Shown in pieces: positions 9,652 to 18,123 of a stretch of DNA of 64,000 bases. Source of the stretch: Armatimonadetes bacterium Uphvl-Ar2 (GTDB taxonomy: Bacteria > Armatimonadota > Fimbriimonadia > Fimbriimonadales > Fimbriimonadaceae); contig CP021424.1 of assembly GCA_002162095.1 (NCBI GenBank), positions 1,364,001-1,428,000 on the forward strand, given 5' to 3'. The position numbers were made by a program, and so were the translations under genes. Under the pieces are notes generated by a model. That model did not search any database and was not told where the DNA came from. It saw only the letters and a program-made list of their open reading frames with translations. Position 1 is the stretch's first letter. Every line of letters begins with the position of its first letter.

Positions 9652-11010
9652 TTGAAGAAAGCGGTTTGGTGGGTGTTGGCCGGGCTCATAGTGGTGGGCT
9701 GCGGAGGTGAAGGTAGCGGCCTGACGGGCGGTTCGACGAGTGGCACGACAAGTGGCACGACGAGCGGTTCGACCAGTGGTTCGACTAGCGGTAGTACGGG
9801 ACGTGCGATTCCCGATTCGAAGCTCGGAAACGTGGCGACGATGCAGTTTCTCTATCTTTCGGGTCAGGGCCGTCGTGCCGTGGATTCGAAGATCGCGCAG
9901 ATTACGTTTGCGCAACTCCAAAACAGTTCGGCGGACTTTGTGCCGCGTGAACAACAGGGCTCGGGCAATGGGATCCGGGTGCAGCTTGATGGCTACACGC
10001 TGAACTCGCTGTCGTTTGAAGAGCGCATTGACTTGAACACGACGGCGGCACGCGGCTTTGCGCAGTACCCGCTTTCGGTGAGCCAGATTGACCAGACGAC
10101 CACCACGGGCAACAGCACGCTGTGGCTAGGCAATTTCACGATCTCCCCGCCGCTGGCGGTGAACGCTCGCCTGTTCCCGGGTCGCCAAACGACGCTTCAG
10201 ATGAAGCTGAACGATGCGATTCTGGATACGCAGACGGTGGGCGGCGTGACGAGCCCGACTTTCAATCGCACTCAGTTCGAATCCGAAAACTACGATCCGG
10301 TGGACAACCGCATCAACGGTTTCCTGAGCGACCACGTGGCCTTTGACCTGCGTCAAATGGCGGCGGCGGATCGCCCCTCCATGAGCGGTGGAGCTCCGGC
10401 GGAGCGCATTCTGTTCAGCGGCGACGCGATTGCCCTGACCTCGGGCACGGATGCCAACGGTTCCTTCGAAGTCCTGCCGGCGACCGCCGACGTGACGACG
10501 CGATTCCGAGGCATCTTCCGCCTGCCGACGCAGATTGCGGGCCGAGACGTGCCGGGCACCTACGTGGTGACCGAACCGGACCCGCGCGTGCCGTCGGACC
10601 CAAACGCCAACACGCTGACGGCCCTGCAGGGCATTTGGCGAGCGCACACGGATGTTCTGGATTACTCCCGAACCCCGCAGTTCGCGATGGTGGCGATCCC
10701 GAATCACGATGACAAGTTCCCGACCCCGGATGCCGAAGACGGTATGCAGGTCGTGATCTACAACCTGAGTGGTAGTAACGTGGTGGCGATGTGGCAGGGC
10801 CGAATTCGGTTCACCAACACCACGACGGGTCTGGTGGAGTGCTGGAGCGTAAATCAGATCGCGAACGCCACGCCGAACAATCCGGCGATCGGGACGATCT
10901 CGAACTTCGAACTCAAGAATGGTCGCGTGGTGGCCGGTGACTTCAACTTCACCGTCGCTCCGGGCGCGTTCCCCTTCCCCCGCACGGGTGGCTTCCGCGC
11001 CCTGCGGTAA
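9652..11010 (+). CDS. Exported lipoprotein of unknown function
   Basis: About 452 residues. The N-terminus is a lipoprotein signal: basic KK, hydrophobic stretch, then a lipobox ending VVGC followed by GG. A low-complexity Gly-Ser-Thr linker follows, built from 12-bp DNA repeats. The rest is a soluble, Asn/Thr-rich domain without a recognised motif. TTG at 9652 (or 9646) is chosen because it places the signal sequence correctly and follows a GAGG site; no ATG or GTG gives a better fit. It is 23 bases upstream of the dop/pafA-like gene, but a link with pupylation is not evident. Confidence 0.7.
   Translation: MKKAVWWVLAGLIVVGCGGEGSGLTGGSTSGTTSGTTSGSTSGSTSGSTGRAIPDSKLGNVATMQFLYLSGQGRRAVDSKIAQITFAQLQNSSADFVPREQQGSGNGIRVQLDGYTLNSLSFEERIDLNTTAARGFAQYPLSVSQIDQTTTTGNSTLWLGNFTISPPLAVNARLFPGRQTTLQMKLNDAILDTQTVGGVTSPTFNRTQFESENYDPVDNRINGFLSDHVAFDLRQMAAADRPSMSGGAPAERILFSGDAIALTSGTDANGSFEVLPATADVTTRFRGIFRLPTQIAGRDVPGTYVVTEPDPRVPSDPNANTLTALQGIWRAHTDVLDYSRTPQFAMVAIPNHDDKFPTPDAEDGMQVVIYNLSGSNVVAMWQGRIRFTNTTTGLVECWSVNQIANATPNNPAIGTISNFELKNGRVVAGDFNFTVAPGAFPFPRTGGFRALR
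9730..9801 (+). repeat. 12-bp tandem repeat coding a Gly-Ser/Thr linker
   Basis: Five near-perfect 12-base units plus a degenerate sixth, each coding Gly-(Ser/Thr)-Thr-Ser, follow the lipoprotein cysteine. Third-codon-position changes between units show that the amino-acid repeat is kept. Copy number may vary between strains. Confidence 0.8.
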
Positions 11011-11033
11011 GCCGCGCGGCGAAGACAAAGCGT

Positions 11034-12518
11034 GTGCGACCGATTCTTGCCGGACTTGATACCGAGTACGGCCTGAGTCTCGAAGGTCGCACCGTTCATA
11101 ACCAAATCGAAGACGCCCGGGAGTTCGTGGAAGCGACCCCGGGCGAAGTCTTTTGCGGGTGGGATGCCCGGGATGAGGCCCCGCGATCTGACCTGCGGGG
11201 TTTCCAGGTGGAGCGGCTTTCGTTCGACCCCACCGACGCTCTGTTTGATGCCGGCGCGAGTGTGACGGATGCGGCCGTGGCCCGGGCCGACCGAGTGCTG
11301 CCGAATGGAGCCAGGTTCTACAACGACCACGGCCACCCCGAATACGCCACCCCGGAGTGCTGGAGCGCCCGCGAACTGGCCTTGCACGATAAGGCCGGAG
11401 AGATGTGGCTGCGGGCCACGGCGGCGGCCTACTACCGCCGGACGGGGCGACGAGTACGCCTGACCAAGAACACGCTGGACTACCACGGGGCGAGTTGGGG
11501 GGCACACGAGAGCTACTTGGCCCCCCGGTCGCTGGGTTTTGAAGGCGTCTTTGCGGCCTTGGCGCCCTTGCTGGTGGTCCGGCCGATCTTGGTCGGAGCG
11601 GGGCGTGTTGGTGGTGCCCGTAACGAGCCGGAATTTGAAATCTCGCAACGGGCGCAGTTCATTACGGAGCGGGCGAGTGTGGATACGTTGTTCCGCCGAC
11701 CCTTGGTGAATACGCGGGATGAGCCCCACGCCGCCCGGGGCGAGTGGATGCGGGTGCACGTCATCCCCGGTGACGCCAACATGGCCTTCACCTGCACGCG
11801 CCGCAAGGTGGCCCTGGTGCAGATGGCGCTGGCGCTGGCCGAGGTGGGGCATGCCCCCGCGTGGGACTTAGCCGACCCCGTTAAGGCCCTGCACCAAGTG
11901 AGCCGCAACCCCGACCAAGACGTCCGCATTGAGCTGGCGGGCGGGAACTGGACGACCGCCCGGTTCATCCTTGAATCGTATTGCCAAGCAGCCCGGGAAC
12001 ATCTCGACGCAGGCGCGCCGCCGGTGGCCGAGTGGCTTGCAGTGGCGGAGGAGTGCCTGATGCTGACGGAAGCCCGGTTCAACGACCCCGACCGGTTTGC
12101 CCGGCATGTGGAGTGGGCCTGCAAGCGGCAAATCCTGGGCGGCTTTTTGGCCGACGCCGAGGAAGACTGGCACTCGGACGTGGCGCGGTCGCTGGACCTC
12201 GCCTGGCACGATCTGGACCCCGATGAAGGGCTCTACGCGCCCCTGGCCGCCGATGGCTACATGATGGGTGAACCCAGCCCCACCGAGGTGGTGGTGCGCA
12301 TGCACCACGTCACCGAGCCCACGCGCGCCTTTGCCCGCAGCACAGCGGTGCGGCATTTTCGTGAGAAATTGGTGGCGGCCTCGTGGGGCCGGCTCACTTT
12401 GGGCCAGGGCGAAACTCGCCACGAATGCCTTTTGCCGCCCGATTTGATGTACAGCGAGGCACTTGACCACGCGGAGGACGTAGAATCCTTTGTAACCCTG
12501 CTCCGAGGTCAACCATGA
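11034..12518 (+). CDS. Pup/UBact deamidase-depupylase or ligase (Dop/PafA family)
   Basis: 494 residues of the glutamine-synthetase-like Dop/PafA family that handles prokaryotic ubiquitin-like modifiers. It starts with the family metal/nucleotide motif GLDTEYG and has NDHGHPEYATPEC followed by DKAGE, an ISQRAQF segment, NTRDEPHA and a GDANM segment. The DHxHPEY and DKAGE forms and the position directly before the modifier gene favour Dop, which would deamidate a C-terminal Gln. A PafA ligase role cannot be excluded, and this is the only family member in the window. The GTG start is at 11034. Its stop overlaps the modifier gene's ATG (ATGA). Confidence 0.9.
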   Translation: MRPILAGLDTEYGLSLEGRTVHNQIEDAREFVEATPGEVFCGWDARDEAPRSDLRGFQVERLSFDPTDALFDAGASVTDAAVARADRVLPNGARFYNDHGHPEYATPECWSARELALHDKAGEMWLRATAAAYYRRTGRRVRLTKNTLDYHGASWGAHESYLAPRSLGFEGVFAALAPLLVVRPILVGAGRVGGARNEPEFEISQRAQFITERASVDTLFRRPLVNTRDEPHAARGEWMRVHVIPGDANMAFTCTRRKVALVQMALALAEVGHAPAWDLADPVKALHQVSRNPDQDVRIELAGGNWTTARFILESYCQAAREHLDAGAPPVAEWLAVAEECLMLTEARFNDPDRFARHVEWACKRQILGGFLADAEEDWHSDVARSLDLAWHDLDPDEGLYAPLAADGYMMGEPSPTEVVVRMHHVTEPTRAFARSTAVRHFREKLVAASWGRLTLGQGETRHECLLPPDLMYSEALDHAEDVESFVTLLRGQP

Positions 12519-12700
12519 TTTACGCCGACGATCGCATCCAGAAACCCCGCCCGGAAGAACCCTCGCGGCAAGCCCCGGAAGAAGGGGGCCCCCAGAAGCC
12601 CGATATCGGCCGCCCGCAGCTACCGGATGAGCTCTTGAAGCGCATGCGCCGGGTCGATCCGGACCGAGCCAAGCAGTATCGGCAGCGGTCGGGGCAATGA
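12515..12700 (+). CDS. Pup-like protein modifier (UBact type)
   Basis: A 61-residue, highly charged, proline-rich and probably disordered protein ending YRQRSGQ. The C-terminal Gly-Gln, the LLKRMRRVDP segment and the size match the UBact/Pup family of ubiquitin-like protein tags, which are joined through the C-terminal residue (Glu after deamidation of Gln) to lysines of targets for proteasomal degradation. Unlike actinobacterial Pup it ends in a single Gly before Gln. ATGA overlaps on both sides couple it to the Dop/PafA-like gene and prcB. Two internal lysines are present after the N-terminal part. Confidence 0.92.
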   Translation: MIYADDRIQKPRPEEPSRQAPEEGGPQKPDIGRPQLPDELLKRMRRVDPDRAKQYRQRSGQ

Positions 12701-13416
12701 GTACGGATTTCGCCAAATTGGTGGGATTCCCGAACCCGAGCGGGACGCCCGAGATCGAAGTTCACGGCACCACGGTGCTGGCGCTGGCCTTCCAGGATGG
12801 CGTCATTGTGCTCGCGGACCGCCGCGCCACCATGGGCAACTTGATCATGTTTGATCGGGCGGAAAAGATTGAGGCGCTGGATGATGCCACGGTGCTGGCC
12901 ATCAGCGGGGCCTACGCGCGCAGCGTGGAAGTATGCCGCTTTTTGCGCCACAGCTTTAAGTTTTATGAGCGCATGAATCTCGTGCCGCTCAGCACCGATG
13001 GCAAGCTCATGGCCATTACGCAGGCCCTCGCCAACAATCTGGTGCAGGCTGTGAATGGCGGCGGGCTGTTTCTCCCCATCGCCGCAACGTACGACGCCAA
13101 TGAGGACAAGTTTGAGATTCACTCCTTTGACGCAGCGGGGGCACGTTTCCATTACGATGACTTCGCTTGCGCCGGGAGTGGTAGCGAACGCATCCGAGGC
13201 ATTTTTGATTACATCCGCACCACCAAAGCAGCGTGGAAAGACATGTCACGCGACGATGCGTTAAGAGAAGGGCTACGCATGTTGGCGATTGCCGCGGATC
13301 TTGATTCCGCGACCGGGGGCTTTGATAAGGTCCCGCCGCGCATCGCTTTCCTCACTCGGCAGGGCGTGCAAATGATGGCGGACGACGAATTCCGCGCCTT
13401 TGCTGCTACGCTGTAA
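12697..13416 (+). CDS. prcB: 20S proteasome beta subunit
   Basis: 239 residues. A 24-residue propeptide ends at HG, and Thr25 would become the N-terminal catalytic threonine after cleavage. Counting from it, Asp17 (LAD) and Lys33 (AEK) sit exactly at the conserved active-site positions, and a GSGS segment lies further on. It should form the proteolytic rings of a bacterial 20S proteasome degrading tagged proteins. The ATG overlaps the modifier gene's stop. No alpha-subunit gene follows, which is unusual because prcA normally lies next to prcB. Confidence 0.93.
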   Translation: MSTDFAKLVGFPNPSGTPEIEVHGTTVLALAFQDGVIVLADRRATMGNLIMFDRAEKIEALDDATVLAISGAYARSVEVCRFLRHSFKFYERMNLVPLSTDGKLMAITQALANNLVQAVNGGGLFLPIAATYDANEDKFEIHSFDAAGARFHYDDFACAGSGSERIRGIFDYIRTTKAAWKDMSRDDALREGLRMLAIAADLDSATGGFDKVPPRIAFLTRQGVQMMADDEFRAFAATL

Positions 13417-13452
13417 TCGATTCTCGACCCCCATTGCCTGAGGCGCAAAAAA

Positions 13453-13490
13453 GCCATGCCACTCAATGAACGGGATGGCCTCTTTGTTTT
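13453..13490 (+). terminator. Candidate terminator after prcB
   Basis: GCCATGCC (13453-13460) pairs with GGGATGGC (13472-13479) with one mismatch across an 11-base loop, followed by CTCTTTGTTTT. It lies between the convergent prcB and 5'-nucleotidase genes. Confidence 0.5.
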
Positions 13491-13502
13491 CCGGCGCCGC
13501 CC

Positions 13503-15074
13503 TTAGCGCCGGACGGTGATTCGGCCGTCCATCACAGGCTTGACGGTGCCGCCTAAGCTCTTGATGTACTCCACCGAGGCGTCCACGTCAATCAGGCCGG
13601 TGTCGTAGTAGTACGAGCCCGTGCGCGTCTTGAGGTTAGCGTGGGCATCGCCGCCGCCCGCCGTGAACGAGTTCAGGCAAATGCGGTACGTCTTGCTCAT
13701 GTCCAGGGCTTGACCATCCAGGGTTGCCTCCACCACGCGGTCCCCGGCCGGGCGAGTCACGTCCACCACGTACCGGAAGTTGGCACTGGGGTGCAGGAGC
13801 GCGCCACTGCCCTCGGGGAAGGTGGCCACGCCGTGCTCCAGCATGGATTTCAGTTCCGCGCCCTTCACATCCACCACAGCCAGGGTGTTGGCGAAAGGCT
13901 GCACGGTGATGGCGGTGCCGAAGGTGACCTTGCCGGCCTCGTAGCCTGCGCGTACCCCGCCGCCGTTCATAAAGGCGGCCACCACGCCGTTCACCTTGGT
14001 GGCGTGGAGCATGGCGTCCGCGATGAAGTTGCCCATGGCACTCTCACCAGAGCGGCTCGCCCCCTGCGGGATGGCTTCTTCCGCCGTCGCAATCGGCTTG
14101 GTCATCATCTCTTCGATCGGCACGCGGAAGGCCTGCACCATCGTGGCGACGATCGGGTCTTCGGCCACGGTGGAGTCAATCAGGCGCGGGGTGCCCGCGT
14201 GCGACTTCACCACGCCGTTTTCATCAAACGTCACTTCCAGGCGGCCGAGCATCTTGCCCCACTCCCAGGCCTGCACCACCAGCAGGGGGTTGCCGTCCAC
14301 ATCCTTGAGCTCCGTGGGGTATTTGCCCTCGGGTTGGCGGGTGCCGGGCAGGGGATTCTCAAACTCGCCGAGCGGGGTGTGGCTGTGGCCGCCCACGATC
14401 ACGTCCACGTGGCGGAGCTTCGGCCCGTTGGCCACGTCCACCTCGTAGGCGCTGTGGCTGAGCAGGATGATCTTGTTGATGCCGCGCGCCGTAAGGGCTT
14501 CGGCTTCTTTGTTCACGCTCTCCACCCAGTCCTTCATGATGACGGTTTCGGGCATGGCGCTAATGCTGGGCAGGTCAGGGGTGGTCGCCCCGATGATGCC
14601 AATGCGCTCGCCGCCCACTTCGGTCACCACGCTCGGGCGGATCAAGTCCTTCAGGTCCAGGTCGCCCGCCACATCCAGGTTGGCGGAGAGCAGCGGGAAC
14701 TGAAGCTGCTGGGCAAACTTGGCCAGCGTCGGCGCGCCGCGGTCGAACTCGTGGTTGCCCACAGCCATGGCCGAGTAACCGATGTAGTTCATGATCGCCG
14801 CGTCGGCCAGGCCGCCGTAGACGTTGAAGTACAGCGTGCCCTGGAACACGTCCCCGGCATCCAGCAGGAGGGCGTTTTCCGCCGCACCGAGTTCTTCTTG
14901 GATGGCGGTGGCCAGGCGGGCGTAGCCGCCGTACTCCTGGCGGCTGATGACCACCGGTTCCACGCGGGCGTGGAGGTCGTTGGTGTGAATGATCGTCAGC
15001 TTGTAATCCGCGGCCAGGCTAAGCGAAGCCAGGGCCATCCCTACGGCCGCCGTGATCCATCGAGAACCGAACAT
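13503..15074 (-). CDS. Exported 5'-nucleotidase / 2',3'-cyclic phosphodiesterase family protein
   Basis: 523 residues with an N-terminal signal peptide ending near SLAAD. The N-terminal calcineurin-like metallophosphatase domain carries all five metal motifs: HTNDLHAR, DAGDVFQG, GNHEFDRG, LLSHS and VGGHSHT. The C-terminal 5'-nucleotidase domain includes NGGGVRAG and the substrate-binding NSFTAGGGD. UshA/YfkN-type enzymes hydrolyse extracellular nucleotides to nucleosides and phosphate in the periplasm or at the surface. The length matches UshA-like proteins. It is monocistronic or at the end of a minus-strand unit, separated from mdh by a strong terminator. Confidence 0.9.
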   Translation of the reverse strand: MFGSRWITAAVGMALASLSLAADYKLTIIHTNDLHARVEPVVISRQEYGGYARLATAIQEELGAAENALLLDAGDVFQGTLYFNVYGGLADAAIMNYIGYSAMAVGNHEFDRGAPTLAKFAQQLQFPLLSANLDVAGDLDLKDLIRPSVVTEVGGERIGIIGATTPDLPSISAMPETVIMKDWVESVNKEAEALTARGINKIILLSHSAYEVDVANGPKLRHVDVIVGGHSHTPLGEFENPLPGTRQPEGKYPTELKDVDGNPLLVVQAWEWGKMLGRLEVTFDENGVVKSHAGTPRLIDSTVAEDPIVATMVQAFRVPIEEMMTKPIATAEEAIPQGASRSGESAMGNFIADAMLHATKVNGVVAAFMNGGGVRAGYEAGKVTFGTAITVQPFANTLAVVDVKGAELKSMLEHGVATFPEGSGALLHPSANFRYVVDVTRPAGDRVVEATLDGQALDMSKTYRICLNSFTAGGGDAHANLKTRTGSYYYDTGLIDVDASVEYIKSLGGTVKPVMDGRITVRR

Positions 15075-15156
15075 GCCGTGTGGTTACCCGAAAACAGGGG
15101 CCAAACATACCGATTACGGGGACATTCGGCGCGTGAATCTTAGCAATGTCTTAAGT

Positions 15157-15188
15157 AAAAAAGCCGAGCTCCCGGGGGAACTCGGCTT
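15157..15188 (-). terminator. Rho-independent terminator of mdh
   Basis: Read on the minus strand, a 13-bp stem with one mismatch (15176-15188 with 15161-15173) and a 2-base apex is followed by a run of T. It begins about 20 bases after the mdh stop. Confidence 0.85.
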
Positions 15189-15208
15189 CCGTGTCGCGGA
15201 GAAAGGAT

Positions 15209-16135
15209 TTAGACGCCGATTTGGGCCAGCGTGTCCTTCAGCGCTTGCGCGGACTTGTGCAGCCCTTCGCGTTCGGCATCGGTGACCTTCGGTTCCCAGA
15301 TCTGGTGCGCGCCTCGGCGGCCCACCACGGTCGGCATGGAGTAGCAAACGCCTTCCACGCCCAGCGTGCCTTGTTGCAGCGCGCTCACCGGGAGGATGCG
15401 GCCGTTATCGAGAGCAATGGCCTCGACGACTTCCTGGATGGAGATGCCCACCGCGCGGCCCGCGCCACCCTTTTGGCGGATGACTTCGGCGCCACTGGTC
15501 TTCGTCTTTTGGAAGAGTTCACCGGCGGTGTCGTCGGCCCAGCCCGGAATGCTCGCGATGGGCACGCCGCCCACGGTGGCACTGCTCCAGATCGGCACCA
15601 TGCTGTCGCCGTGCTCACCCAGGATGAGCGCCTTCACGTCCAGCGCGTTCACGTGGAAGTGGTCGGCGATGAGGCTACGGAAGCGCGCGGTGTCCAGCAC
15701 CGTACCGAGACCCAGCACCTGGTGTTCGGCCACCATGCCCGATTGCACGGCCAGTTGGGTCAGGATGTCCACCGGGTTGCTCACCACCAGGATGGTGGCG
15801 TGCTCGGGGAGCTTGACGCTCTTCATCGAGGCCAGGATGTCCTTGAACAGGGTGACGTTGCGGTTGATCAGGTCCAGCCGGCTTTCGTCCGGCTTGCGGC
15901 GCAGACCAGCGGTGATGACCACGCAGTCGCTACCGGCCAGGGCGTCGTAGTCGCCGCTGGTAAAGAACTGGCCGCCGCGCAGAGCCGCGCCGTGGCGCAG
16001 GTCCAGGGCTTCGCCCGCCGCCATGTCGGCGTTGGCGTCCAGGAGACAAATGTCTCGAACGATGCCACCGAGTTGAAGTGCAAATGCGGCGTCGGAACCG
16101 ACCCGACCCCCGCCACCAATGATGCTGACCTTCAT
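15209..16135 (-). CDS. mdh: Malate dehydrogenase (LDH-like family)
   Basis: 308 residues. It has the NAD Rossmann loop GGGGRVG at the N-terminus, DANADMAAGEALDL, the catalytic His in LGEHGDSMVP and the mobile loop GLRRKPDESR. In this loop the residue six before the catalytic Arg, which sets specificity (Gln in lactate, Arg in malate dehydrogenases), is Arg, so malate/oxaloacetate is predicted. A ribosome site (GAGG) precedes the ATG. Confidence 0.85.
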   Translation of the reverse strand: MKVSIIGGGGRVGSDAAFALQLGGIVRDICLLDANADMAAGEALDLRHGAALRGGQFFTSGDYDALAGSDCVVITAGLRRKPDESRLDLINRNVTLFKDILASMKSVKLPEHATILVVSNPVDILTQLAVQSGMVAEHQVLGLGTVLDTARFRSLIADHFHVNALDVKALILGEHGDSMVPIWSSATVGGVPIASIPGWADDTAGELFQKTKTSGAEVIRQKGGAGRAVGISIQEVVEAIALDNGRILPVSALQQGTLGVEGVCYSMPTVVGRRGAHQIWEPKVTDAEREGLHKSAQALKDTLAQIGV

Positions 16136-16186
16136 AAGAAATCCTCAAAAGGATTATGGGTTGGGCGGGCCGGGGCGGTGTGGGGC

Positions 16187-16939
16187 CTAGCGGTCGCGGC
16201 AGTAGGCGTCCACGTGACCAAAAGTCCGAAAGCCGAGCGCTTGGTACCAACGTTCGAGGGTGGAGTCGCACTGCAGCATCACGGGGTCGGGGTGGGCTTC
16301 GCGTCGCACCGCCTGCACCAGTCGTCCGCCCAGGCCCTTGCCCTGGTGGTCGGGGTGAACGCACAGGCAGTAAAGCCCCGCCATGCCGGGGCTGCGGACG
16401 ATCATTACGCCGCCGGTCATGCGGGCAATGCTGGGGGCCGCGAAGAGGGCATGCACTGAGCGGCTGGTGCCGTGCTGGATGCCCGCCTGGGCGTGGCGAT
16501 TGGTGTGGCCAAAGAACTGCCGGACCATAAAGCCGGCCACGGTGTCGCGGTCAACAGGACGGGTGGCTTGTTCCCAAGTGAAATCAGATTCGGTGGGAGT
16601 GGCTTCCGGTTCGGCGACCATGCACAGCAGGCGCGACATGCGGCGGAACCCGTGGTCTCTCAGCTGGCCCGGCAGGTCCGGGGCGCGGTCGGCGTCCGTG
16701 TGGAACGCCCAGATGGTGGCGGGCACTTCGATGGTGCGCAGGGTGGCTTCAGCGCGGTCCAGGGCCTCGGCATCGTCGAATTCCATTAGGAAGTTGGCAA
16801 AGCTCGGCTGTCCCGGTCCCATCACCACCAGGGGATGCCCCGGCCGCACTACGCGCACGCCTTCGATGGGCCGGGCAAGCTCCAGGTAGGCGGCCGCGAT
16901 GTTGGCGCGAGTGCATTCGGTTAGAAGACTATGTTCCAA
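16187..16939 (-). CDS. GNAT-family N-acetyltransferase
   Basis: About 250 residues. The C-terminal half has the acetyl-CoA site of GNAT enzymes (CVHPDHQGKGLGGRLV) and the terminal YQALGF strand-turn. The N-terminal half appears to be a second, degenerate GNAT-like domain. The TTG at 16939 is taken as start because it overlaps the end of the upstream hydrolase gene; the exact start is uncertain and a nearby alternative is possible. The substrate is unknown. It is probably co-transcribed with the alpha/beta hydrolase. Confidence 0.72.
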   Translation of the reverse strand: MEHSLLTECTRANIAAAYLELARPIEGVRVVRPGHPLVVMGPGQPSFANFLMEFDDAEALDRAEATLRTIEVPATIWAFHTDADRAPDLPGQLRDHGFRRMSRLLCMVAEPEATPTESDFTWEQATRPVDRDTVAGFMVRQFFGHTNRHAQAGIQHGTSRSVHALFAAPSIARMTGGVMIVRSPGMAGLYCLCVHPDHQGKGLGGRLVQAVRREAHPDPVMLQCDSTLERWYQALGFRTFGHVDAYCRDR

Positions 16940-18123
16940 ATTGCGCCCCAGGTCGGCTCCTTGCCGGGGATTAGCACTAACCCGAGCCCGATATCGCTCC
17001 CCACGCGCGCGCCAATGAACCCGCGCACCCCTTGCGGGGTGCCCATCAGGCTGGCAAAGGCCTCGCCTTTGCTCCCGGTTCGCCACAGGTCGAGCCCGAC
17101 GAAGAAATTGGCGGGTTCGTCTCCGGCCGCGAGAACCCCCATGCGCAGAGTGGGCGAGAAGAAGTTGCTGGGCGGCTGAAAGGCGTTGCCGCCAAAGGTG
17201 GTCTCGAAGTATCGGGCGAAGGTGCTCATCAACCGGTCGTACACCAGGCCGCCGCCGTAGTGGCCGGTCTCCAAGGTCAAGACTTTGGCGTTAGGAATGG
17301 CGGCCAGCAGGCGATCGGTGGCGAACGGTGGCACCACGGTATCGAACCGCGCACGAACCACAAAAATCGGGCGCGGATCATCGGCCTGCAAGTAGTTCAG
17401 GGGTTCAATGTCCTTGAGATACTCGCGTAGCCGGTCTTCGCTCCAGCCTTCGTCGCGCAGGCGATTCCGGAGGACGACCGTGCGGGAGGAGTTCCAATAG
17501 ATCCCGGCCAAATCGGCCCCGCCCAGCAACAGGCTGACGGAGTGGATGCGAGGCTCCACCGCAAAGGTGAGTGAGGCCACAATGGCCCCTAAGCTGGTGC
17601 CCCCCAGGCCGATGCGGGTGCTATCGAGTTCGGGGCGAGTGGCGATCCAGTCGCAGGCGCGGCGGATATCGGCCACGCTCTGGGCCATCACCTGGCGCAG
17701 CGCCTCGGGGTCGGCGGGTACGGCCAATTCGCCGCTCCGCGTGCCAGCGGGGGCACGCTCCATATGGTACGGCAAGGTGAGCGAGAGGCTGGCAATGCCC
17801 CGGCGGGCCAGCTGGTCGGCCATGGTCATCTCGACTCGATGGTCGGTGGCGCCCCAATAGTGCAGCAGAATGACCACCGGCACCTTGCCCAGGCGGTCGG
17901 TGGGAAGCGTGAAATCCGCCACCACTACATCGTTCAAAAGTTGCCCGCTAGGCCGGGGGGTGTCGTATTGAATGCGGGTGCGCGTCCAATACTCGGTGGT
18001 CAGGCGCGGTTCAGGCCGCCCAAAGGGCACGGGGGCCGGAGGGGCAAGCAGACCTTCTCGTTGCGCCGCTGGGGTCGGTTGGGCCAAAGTGAGAGCAGCG
18101 CACACCACTGCGAAGAAAGCCAT
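16921..18123 (-). CDS. Exported alpha/beta hydrolase
   Basis: About 400 residues with a signal peptide (MAFFAVVCAALTLAQ). The hydrolase fold shows an oxyanion region LLHYWGATDH, the nucleophile elbow GGTSLGA near residue 170, Asp in ARFDTVVPP and His in ETGHYGGG, a complete Ser-Asp-His triad of the acetyl-xylan/dienelactone-type branch. A C-terminal extension of ~90 residues rich in Gly, Phe and Trp resembles a small beta-rich domain. The start at 18123 is chosen for the signal peptide; a longer upstream frame would read through the divergent gene. The start codon shares CATG with the divergent gene. Confidence 0.7.
   Translation of the reverse strand: MAFFAVVCAALTLAQPTPAAQREGLLAPPAPVPFGRPEPRLTTEYWTRTRIQYDTPRPSGQLLNDVVVADFTLPTDRLGKVPVVILLHYWGATDHRVEMTMADQLARRGIASLSLTLPYHMERAPAGTRSGELAVPADPEALRQVMAQSVADIRRACDWIATRPELDSTRIGLGGTSLGAIVASLTFAVEPRIHSVSLLLGGADLAGIYWNSSRTVVLRNRLRDEGWSEDRLREYLKDIEPLNYLQADDPRPIFVVRARFDTVVPPFATDRLLAAIPNAKVLTLETGHYGGGLVYDRLMSTFARYFETTFGGNAFQPPSNFFSPTLRMGVLAAGDEPANFFVGLDLWRTGSKGEAFASLMGTPQGVRGFIGARVGSDIGLGLVLIPGKEPTWGAIWNIVF

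Noticed and set aside
9730-9801. CRISPR-like short repeats
   Set aside because: The units are contiguous 12-mers without spacers and code a Gly-Ser/Thr linker in frame.
10126-11505. A 459-codon minus-strand frame across the lipoprotein and dop/pafA-like genes
   Set aside because: It crosses two well-supported plus-strand genes and has the Arg/Pro-rich composition of an antisense shadow.
16140-16155. Small hairpin covering the mdh ribosome site (AATCC/GGATT)
   Set aside because: A 5-bp AT-containing stem is too weak to support as a regulatory element.
17027-17044. Hairpin-like CACCCCTTGCGGGGTGC
   Set aside because: It lies inside the alpha/beta hydrolase coding sequence on either reading and has no T run.
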